Source: Planococcus sp. MSAK28401 (lineage in GTDB: Bacteria; Bacillota; Bacilli; Bacillales_A; Planococcaceae). Taken from it: DNA of 64,000 bases. Where the stretch lies: NCBI RefSeq assembly GCF_018283455.1, contig NZ_JAAMTH010000001.1:2709501-2773500 (forward strand). The letters are read 5' to 3'. The notes beneath the pieces are model-generated. The model did not search any database. It worked only from the letters and a program-made list of their open reading frames with translations, and was not told the DNA's origin. The translations under genes were made by a program, and so were the position numbers. Of this stretch, positions 8,464 through 17,008 are shown piece after piece. Within the stretch, counting starts at the first letter, position 1. Each line of letters opens with the position of its first letter.

Positions 8464-9384
8464 TCACTTCCTCATCTTCGGATCGAGTGCATCTTGCAGC
8501 CCGTCTCCAAGTACGTTAAATGCGAACATCGTCAATGAAATAAATAATGCCGGGAAGAACAATCGCCACCAGTCGCCGGTAATAATGACCGGCAAAGCGT
8601 CATTCGCCATGACACCCCAACTTGCAAACGGTGCCTGGATTCCCAGGCCGAGGAAGCTCAAAAACGCTTCAGCGAAAATGGCGCTCGGCACGGTCAAGGT
8701 CATTTGTACGATAATTGGCCCCATCGAGTTCGGGATCAAGTTCTTGCGGATGATGCGCGGCGTCTTTGCTCCGAACGATTTCGAAGCCGTGACGAATTCA
8801 TAGTTTTTCACTTGCAGCACCTGCCCCCTGACAATTCGGGCCATGCCAACCCAACCGGTGATGGTGAGCGCGAGAATGATCGTCCATAAAGACGGCCCCA
8901 TCACGACGAGCAGCAAGATGACCACAAGCAAATACGGTAAGCCGTAAAGGATCTCGATGATGCGCATCATGATGCCATCGGTTTTGCCGCCTTTATAGCC
9001 GGCGAATCCGCCGTAGACGATGCCGATGACAAAGTCGATCAATGCGGCCATCAAGCCGACGAATAAGGAAATGCGTGCGCCGTACCAGGTGCGGGTAAAG
9101 ACGTCACGTCCTGCTTCATCGGTGCCGAACCAATGCGCCGCGCTCGGCGGCTGGTTTTGGTTCGGCAAGTCTTGTGTGGTGACAGAATGCGGCGAGAAGA
9201 TAGGGCCGAATATCGCCATAACAGCGAGCAGGGCCAGGAAAATCAGGCCGAGCATCGCCAGTTTGTTTTGCTTGAGCCTGCGCCAGGCGTCTTTCCAATA
9301 AGAAAGCGATGGGCGCACGACGGCTTCTTTTTCATCCCCACTTTTATCGGAAGGGCGGAACCATTCATCACGGACCTGCGTCAT
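8464..9384 (-). CDS. dppC: Dipeptide ABC transporter permease
   Basis: A 306-residue inner-membrane permease. After a roughly 40-residue cytoplasmic N-terminus come a first membrane span, an extracellular loop with FGTDEAGRDVFTRTWYGARISL, and five further spans. The coupling motif contacting the ATPases is GMARIVRGQVLQVKNYEFV. It overlaps the end of dppB as TGATG (ATG at 9384), with AAGGTGAT upstream. A GTG at 9387 in the same frame would add one residue and cannot be excluded. Confidence 0.93.
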   Translation of the reverse strand: MTQVRDEWFRPSDKSGDEKEAVVRPSLSYWKDAWRRLKQNKLAMLGLIFLALLAVMAIFGPIFSPHSVTTQDLPNQNQPPSAAHWFGTDEAGRDVFTRTWYGARISLFVGLMAALIDFVIGIVYGGFAGYKGGKTDGIMMRIIEILYGLPYLLVVILLLVVMGPSLWTIILALTITGWVGMARIVRGQVLQVKNYEFVTASKSFGAKTPRIIRKNLIPNSMGPIIVQMTLTVPSAIFAEAFLSFLGLGIQAPFASWGVMANDALPVIITGDWWRLFFPALFISLTMFAFNVLGDGLQDALDPKMRK

Positions 9385-10319
9385 CACACATCACCTTCTT
9401 TCTTGTGGAGCTTGATGCGCGGATCCAATATGCCGTAGACGATGTCGACCAGAAACAGCATGAAAATCAAGAACGCACTATAGAATACCGTAGTTCCCAT
9501 GATGACCGGATAATCGCGGTTATTGATCGAATCGACAAAGTATTTGCCCATTCCCGGAATCGCGAAAATTTTCTCGATGACGAAAGTTCCTGTCAAAATG
9601 CCGGCGAGCAAAGTGCCCATGATCGTAACGACCGGCATCAAGGCATTGCGCAGCGCATGCCGCAAAACGATGCGCATCGGCTTGATGCCTTTGGCGCGCG
9701 CCATTTTAATGTAATCCTGCGTCAGCACTTCGAGCATGCTCGAGCGCGTCAGGCGGGCAATGATCGCCATCGGCCCGGTCGCCAGTGCCAGCACCGGCAG
9801 CACCATATGCATCGGGCTGGTCCAGGTTGCGGGCGGGAACAGATTCCAGTTGACCGCGAGCTGCTGGATCAGCACCGTTGCAAGCACAAAGTTCGGGATC
9901 GAAATCCCAATGACCGCAAAAGCCATGGCGGCGTAATCGATCATTTTATTGTGCCGCAGTGCAGCCATCGTCCCGAGAATGATTCCCGAGACGACCGCCA
10001 CGAGAATGGTGATGATCCCAAGTTCGAAGGAAATCGGGAAGCCCCTCGCTAACAATTCGTTAACAGTGCGGTTCGGGTCTTTGATCGATGGCCCGAAATC
10101 GAACGTGACAATCGATTGCATATAACTCAAGTACTGAATATGTAGTGGCTGATCGAGCTTGTAGAAGCGCTCCAGATTCGCCTGCACCGTCTCGTTTGTA
10201 TTGCGGTCGCTTTCAAGCGGCGAGCCTGGAACGGCGTGCATGAGGAAAAACGTCAGTGTCGCGATGATGAAAATCGTCACGAGCATCATCAAAAATCGTT
10301 TGAATATGTATTTACCCAT
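9384..10319 (-). CDS. dppB: Dipeptide ABC transporter permease
   Basis: A 311-residue permease with six predicted spans, starting with the typical MGKYIFKRFLMMLVTIFIIATLTF-like first helix (about residues 9-29) and the conserved GSPLESDRN loop. The EAA-type loop is ARLTRSSMLEVLTQDYIKMA followed by RAKGIKPMR, and the C-terminus ends VDIVYGILDPRIKL as in the family. It forms the membrane channel with DppC and is separated by 15 bases from dppA. Confidence 0.94.
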   Translation of the reverse strand: MGKYIFKRFLMMLVTIFIIATLTFFLMHAVPGSPLESDRNTNETVQANLERFYKLDQPLHIQYLSYMQSIVTFDFGPSIKDPNRTVNELLARGFPISFELGIITILVAVVSGIILGTMAALRHNKMIDYAAMAFAVIGISIPNFVLATVLIQQLAVNWNLFPPATWTSPMHMVLPVLALATGPMAIIARLTRSSMLEVLTQDYIKMARAKGIKPMRIVLRHALRNALMPVVTIMGTLLAGILTGTFVIEKIFAIPGMGKYFVDSINNRDYPVIMGTTVFYSAFLIFMLFLVDIVYGILDPRIKLHKKEGDV

Positions 10320-10334
10320 TATTGTCTCTTCCCC

Positions 10335-11159
10335 CTAACAGAACTTCGCTTGCATCGCCAGTTCTGTCATGACCAGCATCGCGCGATAAGCTTCCAGTAT
10401 GTTTTGTGCTTCGTAGCGGACAATCGTTGTACCTTCTTCAATGTGGGTGCCGGGCATCATCGCCGCCAGCTCCGCTTCCCCGTAATTGGTGAATTCCATG
10501 CGAAGCGTCGGCTTCTCAGGTGGCACGAGCGGCTTTACGCGATCTTTGTTTTGGATCGCTTCCTGCGTTTTCTCACGCAGCAGCCGCTGCGCTTTTTTCG
10601 GATGCAGTGTTTTGACTGCAGAACGCGTCAAGGTTTCTTTGACGGCGACAGTTGTGACATTCGGGATGAGTGCTTGCGCTTCCCTGCATGCGCAGTCATC
10701 GCCCGCTACCATCAAGACCGGTACGCCGTGGTATCCTGCGACGTACGCATTCAAGCCGAGCTCGCCGACTTCGACGCCATCAATCCACATCGACCGGACG
10801 CCGAAAATCATGGCGTGCGACATGACGCCTTTTTGCCCGGCGCGCGCATGATAGCCGGCGAAAAAAGCACCTGTGAAGCTATCGTCCAAGCCTTCGACCA
10901 TTGAAAATGCTTTGACGCCGCCTGTGATGAGTTCCGCTTCTTCATGGAGGTCTTCAGCAATCAAATTGTTCATCTTGGAATGCGAGTCGTTGACGAGAAA
11001 CGCTTCAGCCCCACCATCAAACGCCCCGTGGATGATGGCATTGGCGTCGCCCGTCATGAGGCGCCGCCCTCTTTCATAATTCGCTTCTTTCGAATCCACA
11101 TATGTATAATCCGGAAGGGCCGTCACGCCTTCCATGTCCATCGATAAGTAAAATTTCAT
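10335..11159 (-). CDS. dppA: D-aminopeptidase, zinc-dependent, family M55
   Basis: A 274-residue self-compartmentalising peptidase that removes N-terminal D-Ala from short peptides. The zinc ligands known from the B. subtilis enzyme are at identical numbers: Asp8 and Glu10 (SMDMEG), His60 (NDSHSKM), His104 (AGYHARAG) and Glu133 (EVGELGLNA), with the proposed catalytic His115 in GVMSHAMIF. Length equals that of B. subtilis DppA. It is first in the dpp operon; AAAGGGGAT precedes the ATG, and a promoter and a weak CodY-like site lie upstream. Together with DppBCDE and the Ykf enzymes it salvages D-amino-acid-containing wall peptides. Confidence 0.96.
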   Translation of the reverse strand: MKFYLSMDMEGVTALPDYTYVDSKEANYERGRRLMTGDANAIIHGAFDGGAEAFLVNDSHSKMNNLIAEDLHEEAELITGGVKAFSMVEGLDDSFTGAFFAGYHARAGQKGVMSHAMIFGVRSMWIDGVEVGELGLNAYVAGYHGVPVLMVAGDDCACREAQALIPNVTTVAVKETLTRSAVKTLHPKKAQRLLREKTQEAIQNKDRVKPLVPPEKPTLRMEFTNYGEAELAAMMPGTHIEEGTTIVRYEAQNILEAYRAMLVMTELAMQAKFC

Positions 11160-11193
11160 GCCGCATAAATCCCCTTTGTTTGTCTTATTCGGA

Positions 11194-11208
11194 ATATTTT
11201 TGAAACTT
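11194..11208 (-). promoter_or_regulatory. Possible CodY box in the dpp leader
   Basis: AAGTTTCAAAAATAT on the minus strand matches 11 of 15 positions of AATTTTCWGAAAATT and lies just past the predicted transcription start. CodY represses dpp in B. subtilis, which motivates the search. Four mismatches in AT-rich DNA make this weak. Confidence 0.3.
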
Positions 11209-11218
11209 TATATGTACT

Positions 11219-11247
11219 AATGTAGCAATATTGTAAGAATATTTCAA
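11219..11247 (-). promoter_or_regulatory. Promoter of the dpp operon
   Basis: TTGAAA (11242-11247), exact 17-base spacer, TACATT (11219-11224) on the minus strand, about 60 bases before the dppA start. The surrounding 11160-11600 is markedly AT-rich compared with its neighbours. Confidence 0.55.
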
Positions 11248-11558
11248 TATAATTTTTTATTCGAAATAGTTTATTCTCTATACATCCAATTGAAAAAACA
11301 TATTGAAAACTGATGATATCCCTCCCCCTTTACTTAATTTTCTGCATAAGCATTGCATGAGTTTTGCCATTCGTTTTTCCTGGTTTATTTTCAATTGCTA
11401 CACTGTTTGATTTGCTTTTATTCGTTCCTCCTACTCTTCTTTCTTTTACCGTGCCGTTACCGTGGAATGAAGAGAAACCCTTTATTTATTTTAATTTTTA
11501 GAATATTTGGTAATTTAGTCTCATGCATTTTTTTCCAGTCCCTTATACACTGTAAATA

Positions 11559-11590
11559 AGTTATAAATAGTTCAACCGAACACTATAACT
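11559..11590 (+). promoter_or_regulatory. Candidate promoter overlapped by an inverted repeat, upstream of the 35-codon ORF
   Basis: TTATAA (11561-11566), 17-base spacer, TATAAC (11584-11589) gives a plausible sigma-A promoter. An imperfect inverted repeat, AGTTATA...GTTC against GAAC..TATAACT, covers the same bases and could be an operator. Apart from this and the dpp promoter I see nothing in the AT-rich gap 11160-11633. Confidence 0.35.
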
Positions 11591-11633
11591 AGCAAACAGG
11601 GTTTCCCGATAATCAGAGAAGGAGCGGATCATC

Positions 11634-11741
11634 ATGAATAATTTCGAAAAAGTACTGGAGATGCAATGGGGAGATCTTGCGCTGGGCGTAACGGGTTCAG
11701 CCATCGTAATGTTGGCACTCAATTACTTCATGCTCATGTAG
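11634..11741 (+). CDS. Small hydrophobic peptide, unknown function
   Basis: A 35-codon frame, beginning MNNFEKVLEMQWGDLALG, that I do not recognise. It has an ideal AGAAGGAG ribosome binding site nine bases before its ATG, a candidate promoter upstream and an intrinsic terminator at 11774-11808. After about 14 polar residues the rest is a single hydrophobic segment long enough to cross the membrane, with no charged C-terminal tail. Thirteen bases after the stop a further AAAGGAG precedes a six-codon frame (MISEHT, 11755-11775) that ends inside the terminator. It may be a small membrane protein or a peptide signal; no toxin family fits. That it is translated is an inference from the signals around it. 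Confidence 0.45.
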   Translation: MNNFEKVLEMQWGDLALGVTGSAIVMLALNYFMLM

Positions 11742-11773
11742 AAAGGAGCACTATATGATTTCCGAACATACGT

Positions 11774-11808
11774 AAAAGCCCTTTTCCGATTAATGGAAAA
11801 GGGCTTTT
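11774..11808 (+). terminator. Intrinsic terminator behind the 35-codon ORF
   Basis: Near-perfect stem AAAAGCCCTTTTCC / GGAAAAGGGCTTTT with a 7-base loop. It could act in both directions, but the only gene ending before it is the small plus-strand ORF. Confidence 0.75.
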
Positions 11809-11829
11809 GGCTTGTTTTCTTCCATATAA

Positions 11830-11863
11830 AAACGCCTGCTCTCACATTCCCGGGCAGGCGTTT
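11830..11863 (-). terminator. Terminator of the IDEAL-domain gene
   Basis: Stem AAACGCCTGC / GCAGGCGTTT with A-rich left flank, giving a U-run on the minus transcript that ends the gene at 11891. Confidence 0.75.
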
Positions 11864-11890
11864 CTTATCCATAGGCTGTTGTATGCTTCA

Positions 11891-12355
11891 TCATAGACCT
11901 CCATCGAGTAATTGTTTTTGCTGAGACAGCAGCTTCTCAAACAGTTCCTTATCCCCCGCGGCTAATGCCTGGTCGATCATGCGGTTGAAGTTTTCCTGCT
12001 CCAGGAACTGGATTGCTTCGGTCGCTTCTTTCTTTGTTTGTTCGTTCACTTCGATCAATTCCGCCCTTTCTTCCTTCAATATGCTCTGAAGGTGTGTGTG
12101 GATATCCGAGACCAGCAGTAATTGGTAGAGCGGCAAACGGATAAAGCGGTTCCCTTTCTGGAATACAAAGACTTCGGAAAGGTTTTCTACTTGGAAGGTA
12201 TTCAAGTTGACGATGATTTCCTTCCCCTCGACAGGGATGAAATGAAACACTTCATCATCTTTCAAGATCGAAAAATATTGATAAGCGAACACAAACTTGA
12301 TGCGATGCCCTTCTCTCTTTGTATAAAACGGCTTCATCAATTTTACATGCAACAT
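11891..12355 (-). CDS. IDEAL domain-containing protein
   Basis: A 154-residue protein whose C-terminus carries an IDEAL domain (NFNRMIDQALAAGDKELFEK, here IDQAL), a short helical Firmicute module also found in YpiB. The first 90 residues form a beta-rich region without known motifs; the linker between is charged and probably coiled-coil. The ATG is preceded by AAGGAGGGGAG. It is a single-gene unit, divergent from ywqB, with its own terminator. No enzymatic role is suggested; IDEAL modules are thought to mediate protein contacts. Confidence 0.8.
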   Translation of the reverse strand: MLHVKLMKPFYTKREGHRIKFVFAYQYFSILKDDEVFHFIPVEGKEIIVNLNTFQVENLSEVFVFQKGNRFIRLPLYQLLLVSDIHTHLQSILKEERAELIEVNEQTKKEATEAIQFLEQENFNRMIDQALAAGDKELFEKLLSQQKQLLDGGL

Positions 12356-12476
12356 CTGACTCCCCTCCTTATATTTCAGAATATTCTGCTTACATAAATC
12401 ATACCATAAATTGGTCGATACGAATAGAAATAAGTGTGTATAAACGATGGCATTTTCGCTTCTTTTTCCTTCTTCG

Positions 12477-12505
12477 TTTACTGTATTGCCACAAAGCCGT
12501 ATAAT
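12477..12505 (+). promoter_or_regulatory. Promoter of ywqB-ywqA
   Basis: TTTACT (12477-12482), 17-base spacer, TATAAT (12500-12505). Transcription would start near 12512, which makes the ATG at 12514 almost leaderless and favours the start at 12538. Confidence 0.7.
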
Positions 12506-12537
12506 AGAAGGAAATGTTTTTATTTGGGGCGATGCAC

Positions 12538-14070
12538 ATGGCTACGGTTTTATCCTTAGCAAAACAATACGAAGATACGATTCACAATTATATGGCTGCT
12601 ATCGACAAGTCGCTTCATCCTACGCGTGCGCTGGATGAGGAAATGGTTCGAAAAGCAGTCTTTTTAGTGCGCCATGACGGCGTGCAGATACATTCTTTCA
12701 ATGAAGAACGCCTGCTGCTTGAAGCGAGCGTGAAAGATGCCCATTCGGTAAAAGTAGTACTCAATTTTGGGAAACTTACTGCCGTTTGTGCTTGCCCACA
12801 AGAAAAAACCTGCCGTCACCGCTTGGCGGTCATTTTTTCGCTCTACCAAAAAATCGACTCGCTTTCCGAATGGGTCGCGAAATGGCGTGATAAGGAGAAT
12901 GAGAAATTGTCGACACTGACGAACAAACGCTCACCCGATCAATGGGAAGCACTGATCCGCAGCACGTGGCGCGAACCAATCAATGATTACGTCACGCGCA
13001 ATTATTTCTATTTTGAGCAATTATACGAAGGACGCTTAAAAAACGCCCTGTCCTTCATGCCACTCGAGCGTGAATGGAAAACTTTATATAAAACTTATGC
13101 CCACCTGATTTCATTGACAGAAGTATGGGAGACGTTCAGCGCGGGAACAAAAGAAGTGCATCACTCCTTCTTCAAAACCTGGTTTGCGGACGAATTGCAC
13201 GCACTGCGTGATATGCTTGGCCAATTGCGCGGCTTGCACCGCACGTTTGAATCGGATGCTTTCTTCACTCATTTGCGTGAACTGGTCCGCGAATTTGCGG
13301 AAACGAATGACGATTCGTTTTCGGAACGCTTTGAAATCTATCAGCTGTTCTGGACCGAATTATTCATCAGCCGGCGCGAACGGCTGAGCGGGCTTGAAGA
13401 ATTCCGCCGCCCGGACGAACGGGTCAAGGCATTTTTCGCTTTGTTGCTTGGAAACGAGGTGTCTCCCGGAAACATTACGCCGGGCGCTGCAGCTGACTGG
13501 GTCAAACTTGCAGTGCTAGCGGAAGAAGAAGGGCATCAACAAGGGCTCTCCGCCATCTTGATGGCCATCAAGCCGCATGTCCGGACATTCTTGTTTGACG
13601 GATTGTTTACACAGTACCGCCATCATTATGTCCGGGTGTTGAGCCGCCTGTATTCATTGATTGATCTGACGGAAGACGATTGGGAAGATTTGTTTACACA
13701 GTTCGGCCATTACGGCTTGCCTGCCTATTCCGCTTACCTCGTCGAAAAAGGCATGTACAAACAATGGGCGGAACTTCACCAATTGCACAATTCCCCATTG
13801 TATTTTGCAGAAGAATGCGGGTTAAAGGAAGTGCACAATGCCGCTCCTGATTTCGCGTTGCCGCTGTACCACCGTTATGCGTTGCAGCATCTCGAAGAAC
13901 GCAGCCGGACAAGCTATAAACAAGCAGTCCGCGTATGGAAGAAAATGAAAGCTGCATGCAAGAAAAGCGGGCAACTGCCATTTTGGAATGATTATATGAA
14001 TGAAATCCAACATCGCTATAAACGCTTGCGCGCACTCCAGGAAGAGATCGAGAAAGGAAAGCTGTTATGA
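12538..14070 (+). CDS. ywqB: SWIM zinc finger protein
   Basis: A 510-residue protein with a SWIM-type zinc finger near residues 80-95: VCACPQEKTCRHRLAVIF supplies the CxC...CxH ligands. The remainder is helical and lacks other known motifs. SWIM proteins of this type are paired with SNF2 helicases and may aid DNA or protein binding. I choose the ATG at 12538 because GGGG stands eight bases upstream and the promoter's start point lies near 12512; ATGs at 12514 and 12532 are in frame. The gene overlaps ywqA by ATGA, so the two are translationally coupled. Confidence 0.88.
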   Translation: MATVLSLAKQYEDTIHNYMAAIDKSLHPTRALDEEMVRKAVFLVRHDGVQIHSFNEERLLLEASVKDAHSVKVVLNFGKLTAVCACPQEKTCRHRLAVIFSLYQKIDSLSEWVAKWRDKENEKLSTLTNKRSPDQWEALIRSTWREPINDYVTRNYFYFEQLYEGRLKNALSFMPLEREWKTLYKTYAHLISLTEVWETFSAGTKEVHHSFFKTWFADELHALRDMLGQLRGLHRTFESDAFFTHLRELVREFAETNDDSFSERFEIYQLFWTELFISRRERLSGLEEFRRPDERVKAFFALLLGNEVSPGNITPGAAADWVKLAVLAEEEGHQQGLSAILMAIKPHVRTFLFDGLFTQYRHHYVRVLSRLYSLIDLTEDDWEDLFTQFGHYGLPAYSAYLVEKGMYKQWAELHQLHNSPLYFAEECGLKEVHNAAPDFALPLYHRYALQHLEERSRTSYKQAVRVWKKMKAACKKSGQLPFWNDYMNEIQHRYKRLRALQEEIEKGKLL

Positions 14071-16790
14071 ATCAATTCCAAACCGAAGGAAGCCGTACGT
14101 ATTATTTAAAAATAGAACAGTCGGATGTGTTCCGGCTTCAAGCTTATAATGACAGCGGCAACCGGATCCCTCCGGAAATCTGGTCGCCCTTCCTGTTTTT
14201 CGCCGATAAGGACAGCTTTTTCGGCATGAACGTTCAAACAGATGGCTTGGATCTGTTATTGACGCCAGCCGATTTTGTCCGTTTGTTTCAGCAGGATCCC
14301 CATCATTACGTCCAGTTTTCTGGGCGACGCCTGCAAGACGAAGCTTGGCTGAAACTTGCACGCCGCGTCGCCGACTCCTTGAACGATTCGGCCTTATGGC
14401 AGCATGTCCATGTCGAAGACGGCGTCATTTCCATCGATTCAGCATATGGCGATGCGGAAATCCGTTCGTTTTTAACGGACACGATCCAACACCAACTGCG
14501 CCAAAAAGGGCTCACTTCCGCCCAATTGCCGTACCTTTTGCATTTCGTCGAACATGCCGGCTGGGATGGGCTTGAACCCGCGAATGATTATGTGCTCGCG
14601 ATGCAATTGACCGAACCGGACGATAGCGGCTTATGGGCTTTCCGGACAGCGCTGCGAACAAAACGCGGGAGCGCTTATTGGACGCCTTCGAAACGCCGTG
14701 AAAACGAAGTGATCGAAAAGGTGTTGCCTGAAAAATGGCGCGCCCATGCGCGTGACATTCAAGAACGCCAAAGCTTGATTCTCAGCTTATGCCCTTCTGT
14801 CGATCGCTATGAAGCGGACCAAATGTATATCGCCCGGTGGACCGATGCGGAAGTGTTGAACTTCCTCCGCAACGATGCCGACTTATTGCAGGCATTCGGC
14901 GTGGAAGTATCAATTCCTTCCTGGCTGCAAGCTGTTCAGGAATCGAAAGTGCGCGTTAAAGCAAACGTCACTTCCCCGGCGAAGAAAGCATCGGTCGTCG
15001 GCCTGGACCAAATCATCAGCTTCGACTGGAAGTTCTCGCTCAACGGCGTTGATTTGAGCATGCAGGATTTCGAGCAGCTGATGACGGAAAATCGCGAATT
15101 CATCCGCGTCGGCAACGAATGGGTGCGCGTCGACTCGAATCTATTGATGCAGCTGCGCCAAATGATTGAAGAAGCCGAAGACGCCGATTGGACATTGAAA
15201 GACATGCTGTTCCATAATGTGCCGGACGTCATGCTCGAAGAACCGGGCGAAGAAGACGATCCGCTTGTCGAGTTCCATTTGAATAAATCCTTGAAGATTT
15301 TACTCGACAAATTGCTCGATAAGCGCGACTTGCCGGAAACGCCATTGCCGGAGAACTTGAAAACCGAATTGCGCCCTTACCAGAAGACCGGCTTTGATTA
15401 TTTAACTTTCATGCGTGAGGAAGGCTTCGGTTTGTGCCTTGCAGATGATATGGGGCTCGGCAAGACGGTGCAATTGATCGCCTACTTGCTTCATGTGCAC
15501 AGTGAAAAGCCAAAACAGCCATCGCTCATCATTTGCCCGACTTCGGTCCTCGGCAACTGGCAAAAGGAATTGGAGCGTTTTGCGCCTGATTTGAAAGTGG
15601 CGACGCATTACGGCAGCAACCGCCCGAAAGGCCAGGCCTTCTTGGACTCGCTTGCAACGGAGCAGCCAGACGTCGTGCTGTCGACATACGGCATCGCTTC
15701 GTCCGACAGCGTCGAAATCCAATCGATCACTTGGACGAGCATCACGCTTGATGAAGCGCAAAATATTAAGAACATGTACACGAAACAATCGCGGACGATC
15801 CGCAAGTTCAAAGGGCAGCATCACATCGCCCTGACCGGGACGCCAATCGAGAACCGCTTGTCCGAACTATGGTCAATTTTCGATTTCATCAATAAAGGCT
15901 ACCTGTACCGCATCAAGCAGTTCCAGGAAGCCTTTATGGTGCCGATTGAGCGGGATGATTCCGAACAGGCCAAAGAAAAGCTGCGGCAGCGCATACAGCC
16001 ATTCTTGCTCCGCCGCACGAAAAAAGATCCCGAACTACAGCTCAATTTACCGGAAAAACTGGAGCAATTGGAATATTGCCCACTGACGCCGGAGCAAGCC
16101 GCGCTGTATGAGGGGCTTGTCCAGGATACGGTGCAGAAGATGGGGACGCTCACTGGTTTCGAGAAAAAAGGCCTCGTCCTGAAAATGCTCAGCAAGCTGA
16201 AACAGCTGTGCAATCACCCGTCCCTTTATTTGAAAGAACCGTATACGACTGCAGACGAGTTATTGCCTCGCTCCCAAAAACTCGAGCGTATCGTGACACT
16301 TGCGGGGGAAATCGCGGAACGCGGGGAGCAATGCTTGATCTTTACGCAGTACATTGGAATGGGCCATCTGCTGCAGCAGGCGCTGAATGAATTATACGGG
16401 CATGAAGTGCCGTTCTTGACTGGCCATATGCCAAAAAACCAACGTGATTCACTTGTCGCTGCATTCCAGAATGGCGAATTCCCAATCTTCATCCTATCCT
16501 TGAAAGCAGGTGGAACTGGGCTCAACTTGACGGCCGCTACGCATGTACTGCACGCGGACCGCTGGTGGAACCCAGCTGTGGAAAATCAGGCGACAGACCG
16601 TGCATACCGCATCGGGCAGACGCAATTTGTCCACGTCCATAAGTTTGTAACGATCGGGACGATCGAAGAAAAAATCGATTCACTGCTTACACAGAAGCAG
16701 TCGATGTCGGACCAGTTTATCCAATCCAGTCAATGGATGACGGACCTGTCCGATGACGAACTAAAAGAATTGTTTACGTATAGCTTCTAA
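14067..16790 (+). CDS. ywqA: SNF2-family DNA helicase/translocase
   Basis: A 907-residue Swi2/Snf2 ATPase. The N-terminal half (residues 1-440) corresponds to the SNF2 helicase-associated bacterial region. The motor shows motif I DDMGLGKTVQ (about residue 457), motif II DEAQ (about 560), motif III LTGTPIENR, motif V GGTGLNLTAATHV (about 815) and motif VI QATDRAYRIGQ. Bacterial homologues act on RNA polymerase or on DNA repair intermediates; the precise substrate here is not known. It overlaps ywqB by four bases and ends in a bidirectional terminator facing the ssb unit. Confidence 0.92.
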   Translation: MNQFQTEGSRTYYLKIEQSDVFRLQAYNDSGNRIPPEIWSPFLFFADKDSFFGMNVQTDGLDLLLTPADFVRLFQQDPHHYVQFSGRRLQDEAWLKLARRVADSLNDSALWQHVHVEDGVISIDSAYGDAEIRSFLTDTIQHQLRQKGLTSAQLPYLLHFVEHAGWDGLEPANDYVLAMQLTEPDDSGLWAFRTALRTKRGSAYWTPSKRRENEVIEKVLPEKWRAHARDIQERQSLILSLCPSVDRYEADQMYIARWTDAEVLNFLRNDADLLQAFGVEVSIPSWLQAVQESKVRVKANVTSPAKKASVVGLDQIISFDWKFSLNGVDLSMQDFEQLMTENREFIRVGNEWVRVDSNLLMQLRQMIEEAEDADWTLKDMLFHNVPDVMLEEPGEEDDPLVEFHLNKSLKILLDKLLDKRDLPETPLPENLKTELRPYQKTGFDYLTFMREEGFGLCLADDMGLGKTVQLIAYLLHVHSEKPKQPSLIICPTSVLGNWQKELERFAPDLKVATHYGSNRPKGQAFLDSLATEQPDVVLSTYGIASSDSVEIQSITWTSITLDEAQNIKNMYTKQSRTIRKFKGQHHIALTGTPIENRLSELWSIFDFINKGYLYRIKQFQEAFMVPIERDDSEQAKEKLRQRIQPFLLRRTKKDPELQLNLPEKLEQLEYCPLTPEQAALYEGLVQDTVQKMGTLTGFEKKGLVLKMLSKLKQLCNHPSLYLKEPYTTADELLPRSQKLERIVTLAGEIAERGEQCLIFTQYIGMGHLLQQALNELYGHEVPFLTGHMPKNQRDSLVAAFQNGEFPIFILSLKAGGTGLNLTAATHVLHADRWWNPAVENQATDRAYRIGQTQFVHVHKFVTIGTIEEKIDSLLTQKQSMSDQFIQSSQWMTDLSDDELKELFTYSF

Positions 16791-16827
16791 AAAATCCGGC
16801 CAGGACCCCACCTGGACGGATTTTTTT
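16791..16827. terminator. Bidirectional terminator between ywqA and the 47-codon gene
   Basis: AAAATCCG...CCAGG / CCTGG...CGGATTTTT directly after the ywqA stop, with A and T runs on both sides. It serves converging transcripts. Confidence 0.8.
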
Positions 16828-16844
16828 CTTTTGGACAACGATCA

Positions 16845-16988
16845 TCAATTTTTCTCGCCTGTAGCGAAGACCCGTTTCAGTTCTGACAGCTCCCGCTCTG
16901 CCTCAATCATGCGCTGATGAAGCGAAGCGGTCAGTTTGATCAATTGCTCCATATGGACTTCCAATTGGAGCTGAAGTTCTTTCGGCAT
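16845..16988 (-). CDS. Small coiled-coil protein downstream of ssb
   Basis: A 47-residue frame (starts MPKELQLQLEVHMEQL) with a strong AAGGAGG ribosome binding site. The heptad-like spacing of Leu/Ile/Met and the many charged residues suggest one coiled-coil helix. It begins 20 bases after the ssb stop, on the same strand, with no terminator between, and is probably co-transcribed with ssb. I do not recognise the family. The good binding site and codon structure make a real gene likely. Confidence 0.65.
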   Translation of the reverse strand: MPKELQLQLEVHMEQLIKLTASLHQRMIEAERELSELKRVFATGEKN

Positions 16989-17008
16989 TCCACTTGCCTC
17001 CTTATGCA

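Noticed and set aside
11353..11559. 68-codon hydrophobic frame in the AT-rich gap
   Set aside because: Starts with TTG without a ribosome site; Phe/Leu-rich composition is expected from T-rich DNA.
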